The notes under the pieces were generated by a model that was not told where the DNA came from, did no database searches, and saw nothing but the letters and a program-made list of their open reading frames with translations. Positions 12,407-24,300 of a DNA stretch of 64,000 nt are shown here, piece after piece. A program made the position numbers and the translations under genes. Positions within the stretch are counted from its first letter, which is position 1. Each line of letters begins with the position of its first letter. The DNA is from Patellaria atrata CBS 101060 (Eukaryota; Ascomycota; Dothideomycetes; Patellariales; Patellariaceae): assembly GCA_010093705.1 (NCBI GenBank), contig MU006089.1, positions 2,343,561 through 2,407,560 of the forward strand, written 5' to 3'.

Positions 12407-13799
12407 TCACTTCACCTCCAAACTCTCCCCAATATCCACAACATCAAAGACGCCCTCCTCCGGCAACTCCTTCCACTTCATCGCCTCTCTCAACAACTTC
12501 GGTGGCTCCATCACATCCTCCTCCGTCAAAACCCACGTCCCCCAATGCATGCCCAACGCCTTCTTACACTTCGTATCAATGAAAATATTGACGCTATCAA
12601 ACGGATTCGCATGCATAGAGCTCATGATAAACCTGGGATCATACGCTCCGATCGGGATCAACCCCAGGTCAAAGGGACCCCGTAGTTCGCCTATCTGCTT
12701 GAAAGCGGGACAGAAGGGGAAGTGGGAGTATTTGACGTCATAGTCATTCTCCCCGGGCGGGAGTTGGGGGACCTTTCGGTAGCCGGTATCGCCTCCGAAC
12801 CAGATGGATTTGCCGCCTGAAGAGATGCTCCAGGAGGCCCAGAGGGTGTGGGCTCTGTCGAAGGGTGTGCGGGCGCTGGTGTGTTGGCAGGGAAGGCAGT
12901 TTATCGTTGCCAGTATGTTATCATGCGTGCTTGGAGTTTTCCCCTCCGTGGAGACGGTTGTGGAAGGGCTGGATTCCGATTTACCGGGGACGGCGGAGAG
13001 GGTGATATCTCGTGTTTCCCACCAGTCTAGCTCGGTTACGTTGTGTAGTTCGCATTTCTCGAACCATTTTTTGTTGCCCAGGGGGACGAAGAAGTGGACG
13101 TTAGGGAAACGCTTTTTTATTGTTGTAACGGTGGGGTGGGAGAGATGGTCATAGTGGTTGTGGGAGATAATGACGGCATCAATAAAGGGGAGGTCCTCAA
13201 TTTCGCAAGGCATCGGAGTGTACCGTGAAGGTCCGAGCCATGTGAAAGGGGAGCAGCGCTGCTCAAAAACGGGGTCGAAGAGGGCGCGGAAGCCGGAGGG
13301 GAACTCGACATAGTAGCATGCGTGTCCGAGCCATGTAGCGCGTAGAGTGGGTGTCTCTCGGGTAGGTAGGAAGTCGGGCTTATGAACTGGAACGGTTGGG
13401 GGAGTGGTGTCTGGGATGTTGGTCGTGCGACTTACGAATCGTCGACTGAGGAGGTGGGATTAGTAAACAATATATGTGAGAGGGACAAAGATGGATCTAC
13501 TATAGCATTGTGCATAGGGTCTTGAATACGGGTAGGTCCGTATAAGACTCCCATGGATTTATAAATCCTTTACCCCCTTTGGCGTGGTGTTTTAATTCCT
13601 TTGCATCTTCTGGCACCGCTCCCGTCAATTGAGCAGACGACACGACAGAAGCGTAAAGCACTGCAGCTGTGCTTGCAGACGCCATCCTCGCTGATAAGTG
13701 AAGCTCTTTACGAAGACGGTAATATGGATTTGCAGGCCGAGCTCTTTTGGGAAAAGATGATGTAAAGCGGCGAAGCAGGTAAGAAGTGAAGTTGGGCAT
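12407..13799 (-). CDS. NAPE-PLD-like metallo-beta-lactamase-fold hydrolase
   Basis: Two exons on minus, 13799-13501 and 13445-12407, sum to 1338 nt, 445 residues. An Arg-rich N-terminus of about 40 residues could be a mitochondrial presequence. The core has WLGHACYYVEF, the metal-binding HxHxDH motif (H195, H197, D199, H200 in SHNHYDH), then FGGDTGY, FDLGLIPIGAYDPR, HANPFDSV and MHWGTWVLTEE. These blocks match the N-acyl-phosphatidylethanolamine phospholipase D family (human NAPE-PLD, yeast Fmp30), which releases N-acylethanolamine and phosphatidic acid. All zinc ligands expected of the family appear present, so it is probably active. The exact lipid substrate is inferred. Confidence 0.92.
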
Positions 13800-14562
13800 C
13801 TAGAAAATTACATTACAATGGGAAGACAAAGATATAAGAAGAATTGGTGAAGCTGTCAGCAGCTGAACCCAAGCCTTAAATTGAGCTAATAACCATCAAG
13901 AAGTGTTCCTCCGAAATTCCAGGCATCATTTTGTCGTACACCACCTGCAATTCCTAGATGTCGTCGTCGGAGCACGCGGGTGCCGGCTGCAATGTGCCCT
14001 TATCTCCGCTCCAGCTCCAAAAGTCCACCTCCTGTCTCCTCTGACGGGATAAACGGTAAACCCGATCTGGACTTCAAAGCTCCATTTCTAGCAATCTGAC
14101 AACGAATATTGTGTGGCGGAGCACTGTTCTAAAGCCCTATTGTTTTCAAACGTTTATTAGACGAGAAGATGCATATGGATAGACGTTGCTTGCAACGCGG
14201 TCCGGGTACAACATGGTTCCGTTTCCCGATGCTCATCTCAGGTCTGCAACCTCGCCGATCGGTTCACGAAATCAACACGGTCACGTTTTGCGGATACCTA
14301 CTGAGTTCTTCTAGATGTGCTAGAAAATCAGAGTATGAGAACTTCGCGATCGGAACCGTATAATCACACTGTGCATTCTCCGCCAAGAAGTGTGATAACT
14401 AAAGAATAACTCATTAAGGAGTAGCAGTATGAAAGTAACTCTACGGATCTTATCAATCGTCAAGTCTAGTTGAATCATCTACCATATATACGTTGAGTCC
14501 AAGGAAAGGTAAAAACACAACCAGTGAAGACCTGCTGATATAAAGCTATAAAAACCCTAGTT
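13800..14562. other. Intergenic
   Basis: Between two minus-strand genes; promoter side of the NAPE-PLD-like gene. The plus frame at 14169-14363 has no protein-like features. Confidence 0.5.
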
Positions 14563-16591
14563 CTATAACACCAATCTGAATTCCGGGTCTCTATCATCTC
14601 CATAGCCCTTAAACTGGTCGTATTTTCCATTGGTCTTATCCCGATTCTTCTTGGCGCAATAAAGAACATTAAAGAGAATCCTATTGAGATGATGAGTATC
14701 AAAAATAAAGCGGAGACCATGGGATATATACGACTCACATAAACCAAGCATACACCAGTAACCCCAAAATTATGGTATGGCCTTTATGGAATAAAGGAGC
14801 ATCTTTATGTGGATAGATGAAAGCTAAGTATACCGTCAGTCTACTACATTCTCAGGAAGCGATTTGCAGAATACCTACTAGCAACAAATCCTCCACTATT
14901 GGCGATCGCGAGCTGTAGGGCGGATGTGGTTGCCCGTTTATAGTGACCCGCCGAATTATTTGAATTCCATACAAGGACACATGGTACTGAGCTATAAAGT
15001 CCGGTAGCCATCATGAACATCATGCCGTATCTAACTTTTGGCGCTTCAACATTGGCAATGACGGCGTAGCCGATAATGGCGACTGGAAGAGTAAAAAGCA
15101 TTATAACACCACGAAGACGCAGTCGATCGGACAATAGGGCAACAGCAACTTCCAAATTATTAGTATAGCGCATTATGAAGTATATTTCTACCCAGGAGAT
15201 TTACCTGTAAAGATGGTTGCTACCGCATACGGAATGACTGACCACAATTGCGCTTCATTCGGATTCTTAGCAAAATTGAGGTTGTTTATAATCGTTGGAA
15301 GCTAATAGACTATTAGCTTAATGGTATATTTCCGGGGTCAATCGACTTACGAAAAGACCGAACGAATACAACGCAGATAGTATTGCAAAGTATGCTGTAC
15401 CAGTCAACCAGAGCTGGAGACTAAGAATACCACGTCGCACTTCGGACCACTGGAACTTTTCTTTGACCTCAATTCTATTTTTCAGTCAGCGGAAATATTT
15501 ATGACATATTACAGTGTCTTAAAAAGAGTCTCACTGCGCATTATCTTTGGTTGTTAACGGCAAATCTTTGTTCATCCGCTGTCGGGCAAAACTGCGCTCC
15601 TCCGGAGTCAAGAATGAGGCTGATTCAATTCCGTTCGGTAAGAGAAGGTATGCCATAGCGCCACTGATTACGGTCTAGATCTTGGTCAGTTTTTGGAGCG
15701 CTTTATACGATAAACAATTGGAACTACACTACTAACAATAAGGCCCTCAATGATGAATATCCACCGCCACCCCTCTAGGCCACCTCTAGGTCCAATTGCT
15801 GAGAGTCCACGGGCTAGAAGACCTAGCAGCACTGTTAGATGATAGGAGTTTGATAGTCCAAGGATAAATTAGACGTACCTCCAAATGCCCCTGATAATGA
15901 AGCAGCTGTGTAAAAGAGACCAATTCTTAGGGCCATCTCACTACGTTTATAAAAGCTGGATAGATACAATACCTGGGACATACAATTAGTAACATACGAG
16001 TAAATAGGAAGTACAGGCTCGCACCATTCCCGGTAATAGTCCTCCTTCAGCAAAACCTAACAGAGCACGCACAGCCATGAAGCTCGCATAACCCCTGACG
16101 AAGCCCAAACACATAGTAATGATACCCCAAGCGATCGTGAGCGCCGGGAGCCATATTTTAGGGGAAATCTTCTTGAGCACTAGATTACTCGGCAACTCGC
16201 TGTGAAATCATGAGCAGTGCCTTAATCTGAGAAAACAGAGGGAGAAGTACCTAGCAATGTATGTCGCGTAGAACACAGCTAAACCGGTGTTGTATTGATG
16301 ATCAGAAATATTTAAATCTTCTTCTAGACCGATGATCTTTGCGTTACCAACATTTGTCCGGTCGAGGAATGAACAGAGAAAGAGAAGGGCGAGAATTGGA
16401 AGTATTCTAACAGAATATGTTAACCAAATATTGACGGTTCTATCCCTGGACGATTACCTAGTGTCGAAATTTAGCAGGATACGCCGTGTCAACTTTTGTT
16501 TCTCTACCGATTTACTTTCAGTCCTCTCTGGCGCTGAGTGAGCATTCTCAACCTTCTCATCATCGCTTATTGTATGCTTTATATCCTCCAT
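14563..16591 (-). CDS. MFS transporter, anion:cation symporter (Dal5/allantoate permease) family
   Basis: Eleven exons on minus: 16591-16458, 16406-16251, 16199-16025, 15972-15879, 15822-15737, 15674-15535, 15474-15351, 15301-15205, 15148-14879, 14823-14739, 14680-14563. They sum to 1479 nt, 492 residues, the usual family length. An acidic N-terminus (MEDIKHTISDDEK) is followed by FLDRTNVGNAKIIGL, a family hallmark of loop 1-2, by FAEGGLLPGMVLYLSSFYKR, GWRWIFIIEGL, and the C-terminal NRDKTNGKYDQFKGYGDD. The plasma-membrane protein probably imports an organic anion such as a carboxylate, allantoate or vitamin; the substrate cannot be told from sequence. The gene looks intact despite its many introns. 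Confidence 0.93.
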
Positions 16592-17464
16592 AGCGAGATA
16601 TACTCTGGGGTTGAGTAGACGAAGGATGAGAACGAAATACTTATCAGGCCCTAGGGGTGTAGTGACTACACTTTCTTATAATCAACATTCTAGCGGTCAA
16701 GGCGAAGAATACAAGCCGGTGATAGTTCCATTACATCCCATGGTTGTCGAAGGTGGATGCACAGAAATGCGGGGAACCGTCATGCCTTCAGCTGATCTGC
16801 ACAGCTATGACAGAGGAGAGCTCACCAGGTGAAAGCATCCGACTATGATGCTCCTAACCTCCTTTCATTGCGCGACTTCGATCGAGTGTTGTGTTGATTG
16901 TTTAGACTTAGCATTTAGCATTCTCGCTAGGGAATTAGAGCTTCTAGGAACCAGCGATATATGCGTGATATGCTCTTGAACACCGAAGACCTGGGCACCG
17001 AGGGAGTAAAAGTTCTACGCTGTCTTCACATGAGACAATATGACGTGCGCTCCTTTACCGCATATCGGAATAGTTCTAGTGATTTGCCTTCACCTTTATC
17101 CTCAGGGCTGTGGATCGTCCCGAGTCCAGTCGTTCTCGGACGTCTCATACCCAGTTTGAGTTATACCAAGCCCATGTTGGTTAATTGAATTGAAGGAACA
17201 GATCATGATCAGGTTAGAAGACTAAGAAGAAGAGCAATTTGAGGCTTCTACAGATCTTCGAGGCCAAGTCCACCAAGATCGCTTGTATCTTCGTGGCGGA
17301 CGGGACCGCTTTGCTCTTCAAAATAAGCACTTTTAGCTACCGCTATCAACCTCGGCCCTGAATCCCTCACGGTTCCATTTCTAGGACCGACAATGACACC
17401 TGGATGACAATGCCGATCCCGGCCAAATGTTACTCCAGAATTATATCGATTTTCCTTTCGTCTG
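16592..17464. other. Divergent intergenic region
   Basis: Separates the MFS gene (minus) from the AhpD-like gene (plus). Small frames at 16611-16832 and 16961-17188 are not protein-like. Nothing else seen. Confidence 0.5.
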
Positions 17465-18411
17465 ATGACTGAAGGACAACCAAAACCTCCAATTGCAATG
17501 TCCAAGATCTCCCCTGCGCTCAAAGCGCTCATCAACGCACCGGCTGCTCGTCCCAATCCCACTCCTGCGCCGCCAAACATCAGAGCAGTATACGAGCGCA
17601 TCGCCCGGGAAGCCGCGTCCAAAAATGTCGGGCAGCCATCCTGGGTTGCGATGTCCGTACGGTCCCTATCACTCCAATCGAACCTCCAACCGTCCTCTAA
17701 CCATCCTCCCAGACCGCCGCAACAATGACTCTGAACTCCCCCGCCTCCCTCTCCACTCTCTTCGTCCTCGCAGCCCCAGAAACCCAGTCCCACCCCCAAC
17801 GCACCCATACCGCCGAACTGATCCGCGAAGTCGGCCTCAAATGCATCTCCTTCAACGGCATCCCGCGCACCATTAACATGCTCGCCGCCTTCCGCGCCTC
17901 TCTCCCCCCGTCCGTCGCCTCCGCACTCACGGCTCAGCCCTCCCGCGCGCCCACGTCGCAGAACGTCGAGGATATTGCCTCGAGGGGGCGCGGGCTTTGG
18001 GACTCGATATACGCGCCCTTCGAGACGAAGCTCGTCGAACGACTGACAGACTCCCATCCCGACCTCCCAGTACATATCTTGAACTCACACTACGGCGCGC
18101 TGCTGGCCGATCCCTCTGACCGGCCCTCGGGAGTTAAGGTCGGGAGGGTGCTGGCGTCCATCGTGGCTGTGGCGTGTTTGAGGGCGCAGACTGGGGTGGG
18201 GCCCCAGGTGCTGAGTCACGTGTATGGGTTGCGGAAGGCGGTGGAGGATGGGAGCTGGAAGGGGGATGAGGAGGCTGGAGCCGAGGAGGGGGTCAGATGG
18301 TTGGCGGGCGATGAGGGCGGTGCGTGGTTGTTGGAGAGTGTGGATAGGATCGTGGACGCTGTTGGGGGGACTACGTATGCGCCGGCTGGGGCGAGGGAGT
18401 CGAAGTTGTAG
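17465..18411 (+). CDS. AhpD/carboxymuconolactone-decarboxylase-like protein
   Basis: Two exons, 17465-17656 and 17713-18411, with a 56-nt intron, give 296 residues. Across the splice the sequence reads [23 protein letters not shown], and the central block [22 protein letters not shown] matches the helical core of fungal AhpD-like proteins. The classical bacterial CxxC redox pair is absent; a single Cys lies in KCISF. It may therefore be structural or non-redox. Start could also be the ATG at 17498, which lies just before [10 protein letters not shown]. The gene is very GC-rich compared with its flanks. Confidence 0.75.
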
Positions 18412-18747
18412 ATGGTCATGTCGGGTTAAAGAGTTGAGGTTGTATATAGGGGTGTGTGGTCTTGTCCCCTTCTCGGTCGAAGCCGGCACTCTCATTCGCT
18501 GTACCGATGCTGTATAAATTCTGGGATACCGTCAGCCTAACCCTCAGCAACAATTCCACGGTCTGTACGATCAAGTCGGAACCGATTTTGCTAGAAGCGC
18601 GTACAGAAAGCTGGGAGGTGTCTTGGAGAGACAATGAACATATAGAGTATACTGCAGATAGATAGATGGTTCAATGCATGCAATTCCGAATATGTACAGG
18701 ACGGTTGCCAGACACAGCCATGATAAATACATCAACGTTCTATATAT
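18412..18747. other. Intergenic, convergent 3' ends
   Basis: Between the AhpD-like gene (plus) and SCOT (minus). No gene seen. Confidence 0.5.
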
Positions 18748-20513
18748 CTATTCCATCGATTTTACATCTTTCGCCACGTGAAACTTCGCATCCGTCTTCT
18801 TCTCCACCTCTTCGACAGTAACACCATCTGCCAACTCTGTCAACGTCAGCTCGCCCTTTTCCCGATCGACTTCGAAGACACACTACACAGATTCGTCAGT
18901 ACGCCATCCGATATCCCAAGATCAAAAATCACTTACCAAGTCCGTGATAATAGTACTGACACACCTAGCCCCCGTCAACGGCAACCCACAAACCTGCACG
19001 ATCTTCGGTTTCCCATCCTTGGCCACATGATCCGTCGCGACGACAATCTTTGTCTGATCCGGATTCCCGACGAGATCCATAGCGCCACCCATGCCCTTAA
19101 ACACCTTACCCGGGATCATATAGTTAGCTAAATCGCCCGCCGCGCTAACCTGCAGCGCACCGAGGATGGAAACGTCAACGTGTCCGCCCCTGATCATGCC
19201 AAAGGACTCAGCGGAGTCGAAAGTCGATGCTCCCGCGACGAGCGTCACGGTCTCTTTTCCCGCGTTGATGATATCCGGGTCTATCTCCTCGGGGAGCGGA
19301 TACGCGCCCATGCCCAGGATCCCGTTCTCGGACTGGATCCACACCTTGACGTCTTCGGGCAGGAAGGCGGGGGCCAGAGTCGGCATCCCGACGCCCAGGT
19401 TGACGTAGTATCCCTGTTTCAGCTCCTTCGCGGCGCGCTTCGCGATGCGGTTCCTACGGACCAGCGCCGCGTCGGAAGTTGCGTCGAGGGCGTCTTCGCC
19501 GTCCGCGGAGCGCGTTTTGCGGACTTCGATCTGCTTTTCAGCTCTCGAGGGGACGATGCGGTCGATGTAGATGCCGGGGAGGTCGACGTCGTCCGGGGGG
19601 ATGGAGCCGGTGGGAACGATGTTTTCGGCTTCGACGATGGTGAGGCGTGCGGCTTTGGCCATGATTTGCCCGAATGCGCGTGTGGTGTATCTGAATTGGC
19701 AATTTCCCGCCTCGTCGACCTTGTGTGCTCGCAATATCGCTACGTCTCCGGTGATGGCGGTTTCCATTAAGTAAGTCTTGCCGTTGAACTCGCGTGTCTC
19801 TCTCTTCGTCCCGGACTCGAGCACCTTTCCCCCCTCACCGAGTCGAACGGGGATCTTGCCGTCTTGGATGTACGTATGCGCTCCTGTTGGGGTAAAGAAG
19901 GCTGGAATCCCCGCGCCGCCTGCTCTTATACGCTCCGCTAGAGTTCCCTGGGGGCATAGCTCGATGGCGATTTCTCCCGAGAGATACCCCTTCTCTAATC
20001 TCTTGTTGCTCCCCAGAAACGACATGATCAGACGGTTAAGCTGGCCCGCCTCGGCTAGCGTGGCGAGTCCACCCTTTCCAGCTACGCCGGCATTGTTCGA
20101 TATCGCGGTTAGAGAATGAAGGTTTTCCTTGCCTCGTCGGGCGATTGCTTGGATTAATGTGTCTGTGAGGTGTCAATGACCCAATTGGGTTCTACAATGA
20201 ATAGTTGGAGGTGAGAAGTACCAGCCACACCACAGAGCCCAAACCCAGAACTCAGGATAGTGGATCCGCTCTCAATGTCTGCGACAGCTTCGTCTGCGGA
20301 TTTGAATAATTTCGAGCCGCCACGCTTAGGTTTGGGCGTGCTTTGGAATTTACTCCTCGGTGGAGGAGCAGCATCGACATGTCTTCTCCTAACACCGCAT
20401 TGGTTCCAGGATAGACCTACCACTCTACTTTGGGCGGATAATTTCGAGAGCGGGCGTGGTGAGGCAATTGCTGTCCTCGCAATACAGAATACTTGACGTC
20501 TGAAAGAAGCCAT
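18748..20513 (-). CDS. Succinyl-CoA:3-ketoacid CoA transferase, mitochondrial
   Basis: Three exons on minus, 20513-20222, 20162-18937 and 18882-18748, sum to 1653 nt, 550 residues. An Arg/Ser-rich presequence of about 60 residues points to the mitochondrial matrix. The alpha-type half begins [24 protein letters not shown] and has [15 protein letters not shown] and [11 protein letters not shown]. The beta-type half has [15 protein letters not shown] and [10 protein letters not shown], in which E376 is the catalytic glutamate that forms the CoA thioester. [23 protein letters not shown] and GMGGAMDLV complete the family pattern. It transfers CoA between succinyl-CoA and acetoacetate or acetate; in fungi related enzymes serve ketone/acetate CoA cycling. 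Confidence 0.96.
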
Positions 20514-20610
20514 ACTGTCGGGTGACTAGGACAAAAGAAACGAAACCCCAATGGATCAGAACGCAGTATATACAATAAAAAACAACTATACCAGTCTTAA
20601 CATTTTAGTA

Positions 20611-20987
20611 TTATAATTTCACCCGACGTGGAGTATTCCCTGGCTCCGAAGGTGGGAGATCCCCGAGTTTTGTTATGTTGGCGTCATCTTCGGTTCCCAA
20701 AAGTACATCCGGCAGTTCATCATCCAATCGTTCTAGAACTGTAAGGTACGCCACCCATTCTAACAGAAAATGTCCGACGCAGAAACCTTTAGACTATAAG
20801 AAATATGTTTAGGTGAATGGTAGAACTATGCTATTTGACTATGAGCGTACTTTATGACCGGAAACGTAGATGAAAAGGGCTTACTGAGATGGTGTTGATT
20901 CGTGTAGAACTGGAACTAAAAGAACAATATGAAGGTCAAATACATTAACTTCTAAGAGAGACTAACCATATAACTGACTTGATACAT
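20611..20987 (-). CDS. Possible small three-exon gene (~75 residues), unknown
   Basis: Three minus-strand pieces, 21017-20967, 20915-20885 and 20786-20611, are bounded by GT and AG sites. The introns are 51 and 98 nt and the frame stays open and in phase to a TAA at 20611. From the ATG at 20987 the product would begin MYQVSYM and continue through QFYTNQHHL, FCVGHFLLEWVAYLTVLERL and a polar tail ending TPRRVKL. The open frame reaches a little upstream of that ATG, so further 5' exons are possible. The mix of hydrophobic helix and acidic tail looks protein-like, but I recognise no family. It may also be a decayed 3' fragment. Confidence 0.35.
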
Positions 20988-21205
20988 AATAAGAGTCTCC
21001 TTAATAGTGTTTAGGAACTATTCTTGTATATTTTCTTTTTACATTCTCTTGTAACACGAAAAAGGCCCTAATACTCAACATCTATAAGGTAAATGGGGTT
21101 TCACAGGTATCTACGCCCTAAAGACAGGTTGACAACCCCTAACTAAGCAAAGGTTTTGAACTCACAAGCGGACAAAAGGATCTAAGAGGAACGAATGGGG
21201 AGAAG

Positions 21206-21271
21206 AAAAAAAAAAGAAAAAAAAAAGAAAAAAAAAAGAAAAAAAAAAGAAAAAAAAAAGAAAAAAAAAAG
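21206..21271. repeat. Perfect 11-bp tandem repeat (A10G), six units
   Basis: Six successive runs of exactly ten A separated by single G. On the minus strand these are six T10 tracts that begin a few bases after the 3' end of the tRNA-Gly gene. Confidence 0.95.
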
Positions 21272-21274
21272 GAA

Positions 21275-21345
21275 TGCATCGTGCGGGAATCGAACCCACG
21301 GCATTTGCTTGGAAGGCAAATATTTTACCACTAAACCAACGATGC
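21275..21345 (-). tRNA. tRNA-Gly (anticodon UCC)
   Basis: The minus strand folds as a full cloverleaf of 71 nt without intron. The acceptor stem GCATCGT/ACGATGC is fully paired. The D arm contains the A-box TGGTTTAGTGG, the anticodon stem TTTGC/GCAAA encloses CTTCCAA (anticodon TCC), and the T arm has GGGTTCGATTCC (B-box). Long T runs follow immediately downstream and would terminate RNA polymerase III. Confidence 0.97.
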
Positions 21346-24300
21346 CAATGGAAAATACGTATTAGTATGTAATCTATATATTAGAGTGTATCCACCCAGA
21401 ACTGGTTTATTAGACGACCCAACAAGGGCCCGTGCGTGCCCTTCTCTCCCCCCTGCCACCCGACCTCATCTTCGAACTTCTATAAGCTTTTGCCAGCAAA
21501 CTCATCCTGTTAGTAAGCTCATTATCTACCATCTAGTTGGTCTTTCTCTATAAATTCATCCATTTGACCGTTCTCCGACGCCTGTATGCTTAATACATGT
21601 GAATTCTCTCACTAATACGTATCTGTTCTATCTTCTTCCGTCAATTCCTAGTTATGGCTTATAACTCGTAAAGTAAATATCTAGTCTGTCTTTTGGCGAT
21701 TTCTGATACCCATTTCATAATGATTATAATATATTTTCCACAGCTCAATCGTGGTCTACTACTCCGAAAATTACGGTCAACGATTACCCCTGTTCCTCTA
21801 GGAGTTTGAAAGTTCTTGTAAGGTAATTAGTAGTTTTCCATTTGCTGATGATAAGTGTCAACGCTATCAGATCCTTCGTTCTCATCGGGTCTCCTTGGTT
21901 CCTGTACGACCGCTGTACATCTTGGCTTACTGTGAGGTCGGATATTCTGAGAGATATCAACAAACTGTACAGTTAAGTCACGCGTCCTTTCACCCGCAAT
22001 ATTTCCATGTCTTCTCATTTCATACAACAAAGTTGCTCGTATAACATTCGAAGTTGTGATAACCGTCCAGTTTCTATATTCGGGTCCCTGTACAACTGTT
22101 GCGTCATTTGTGCCGTTCGGTCATTTGTTTTAACAGTGTCGTTTGCGTAGTATTGCACCGGCCACCGCATTTTACTCTTCGTATATAAGTACCGTTGTAC
22201 AGCTGTTTGATCATTTGGATCTCATTCACTGAATCATAAAATCAGTATTCCTTTCTTGCTATTTTATATTCCCACCAATAATGCTGCAAATTTTATACTC
22301 GTTATGGTATTAAGCATATAGGAACCAAGAGCCCTACGGCCAAGATGAAATGCGGTCTACACCAAATAACGTTCATACTGAAACTTTTCAACCGACGGGA
22401 GTTGGATGCTCGGTTAATATTTAGGTTACTTGGCAGGCGTAACGGAGTTACTACTGCTAAGTAGATTCTCTTTTTATGGAGTTACGTTTTCAGACTGTCG
22501 TTTGGAATCCCTTCGCCTCCGCGCCCCTTTTCCTTCCCCGGCTCTCGTAGGGCCGATACTATCCACCTCTGGCTCGCTTGATCACCGTAGCAACCCATCG
22601 CGAACTCTCGCACCCTCGCATTGCAATAATTCTCGACACACAATCTTCCACGACACACTGAAGACAAGTGGAATTGCGTTCTCATCATCTTCCCTAGTCC
22701 GTAACAATCTCTTGTCTCACAGTAGGCGCATCATTTTATTTCATTTATCCAGCGCGTATGTTTCCTAGTACTCGCCAGTAAGTCGCTTGCCCATTTGACA
22801 TGTAGGCCTCGACTAACAACCTACGGTGCGTTGGCAGGAATTCATGGCGATGACATACTGTATTATCAATCCTCAGACTCCAGCTATGCCATTCAACCGT
22901 CGATGTCCTCCGAGTTTACTGTAAGGTCACTCCTGGGCATTCTTCGACTGTAATCTACAGACTACTAGATAATCCGGACTATTTATGACTGCGCAAACTT
23001 CTGACAGTGTGACAATTTGTGTCTGTGGATCTTGTGAATACCAAGATGGGCGTCGGAAAGATAGAGCCACGGTACAACAACTCAACTAAGTGGCCGGGAG
23101 ATGATACACTCCTCATTATCCTTGGGGTGGAATAAGGACAGAAGCCCAAGATTTGAGTTATAGGATGGCATCATGTAGGGCCTTGAAGCGACATATTGTC
23201 GGAGCTTGGACTGCATCAATAACGGCGACATACTTCCCTTAGCCTTCTCGAGACATGTAGCTAGGCGAGCGTGCAGAGTATGAAGCACGCACGGGAGAGT
23301 TGTACTGACTAGGGCGGATACCACATCCTCCATCTTGGATAATACACTGTATTGTTACGTATCTCTACTCTAATCGTGATACGGACGTTTCAACTACGAA
23401 GACTCTTAATAGAGTCTCCATCTGTTGCAGTATACAGAGGGTAAGAACAATATGGAGTAAACTGGCCGGACGAATAACATCGCTATACAACTCTCGATAT
23501 CCATGAACACTGTGGGGCTTGACAGTACATCTCGGGATCCAGCGGGCGTATAAGGCGCCTGAAGAGGACTCCAGTCCTGCAAGAAACGATTTAGCTACCA
23601 TATCGTCTGACGAGCAAAAATGGCTTTCATTTTGCTTACCGTAGCTTACGGCAAGCAAAGAAATTTCCCTAATATCAAACGGAGAGTCTCTAACTGAACC
23701 TAAGAGTATTCCCAGGATTAGCACTTTGGGGCGGAAAGACGGACGCATAAGATGGGAATACGACCTGTATGAGCTGTCATGTACATCAAAGCCCTACCCC
23801 GATCTACGCCGGTGGTGATTAGACAAGATCATTCGCCACAGGCATCGTGCACGAGTAAGGGGATGCATGCTATGCCGGACCTCATGCGCTTGTACTAGTA
23901 TGAGCACGCAGCAGAGTAGATTGAGTTGCGGGCATCGCCAATCTGCACGGTAATGGATGCAACTTTATCAGCTGATTGAAGGGATAGAGTGAATTTCATG
24001 AAGTGATTGGCCTGGTTACTACGATAGTTCCCACGCTATCAATGATGGCTCTTCGTCCTCTCCTAGGAGGTAAGCTGTCACCAACATGAGGAAGTTCGGC
24101 AATGTGCTTCTCTTTCTCTTCGCTGTTTCGTATTCCTGCAAGTATATGTCTGATTTTATTTATGTTCTTCCCAGTTGCATCATGTCTGACATTCAATTAG
24201 GCACGGTTTCGCACGGCTGATAGGCCGAAGTTTCAACACGCATGGGATCTAGTCCGTCTCTTGAATGCAGAGTGATGATGAGATTGTTCTTTTCCAACTT

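Noticed and set aside
17248-18075. Long minus-strand frame of 275 codons
   Set aside because: It is the antisense shadow of the GC-rich AhpD-like gene and has a Gly/Arg-rich composition typical of such shadows.
19180-19770. Plus-strand frame of 196 codons inside SCOT
   Set aside because: Antisense to a clearly conserved exon of the CoA transferase; no protein-like features.
23082-23748. Two neighbouring minus-strand frames as a single decayed gene
   Set aside because: No splice sites join them cleanly and no family motif is visible; left as gene-poor sequence.
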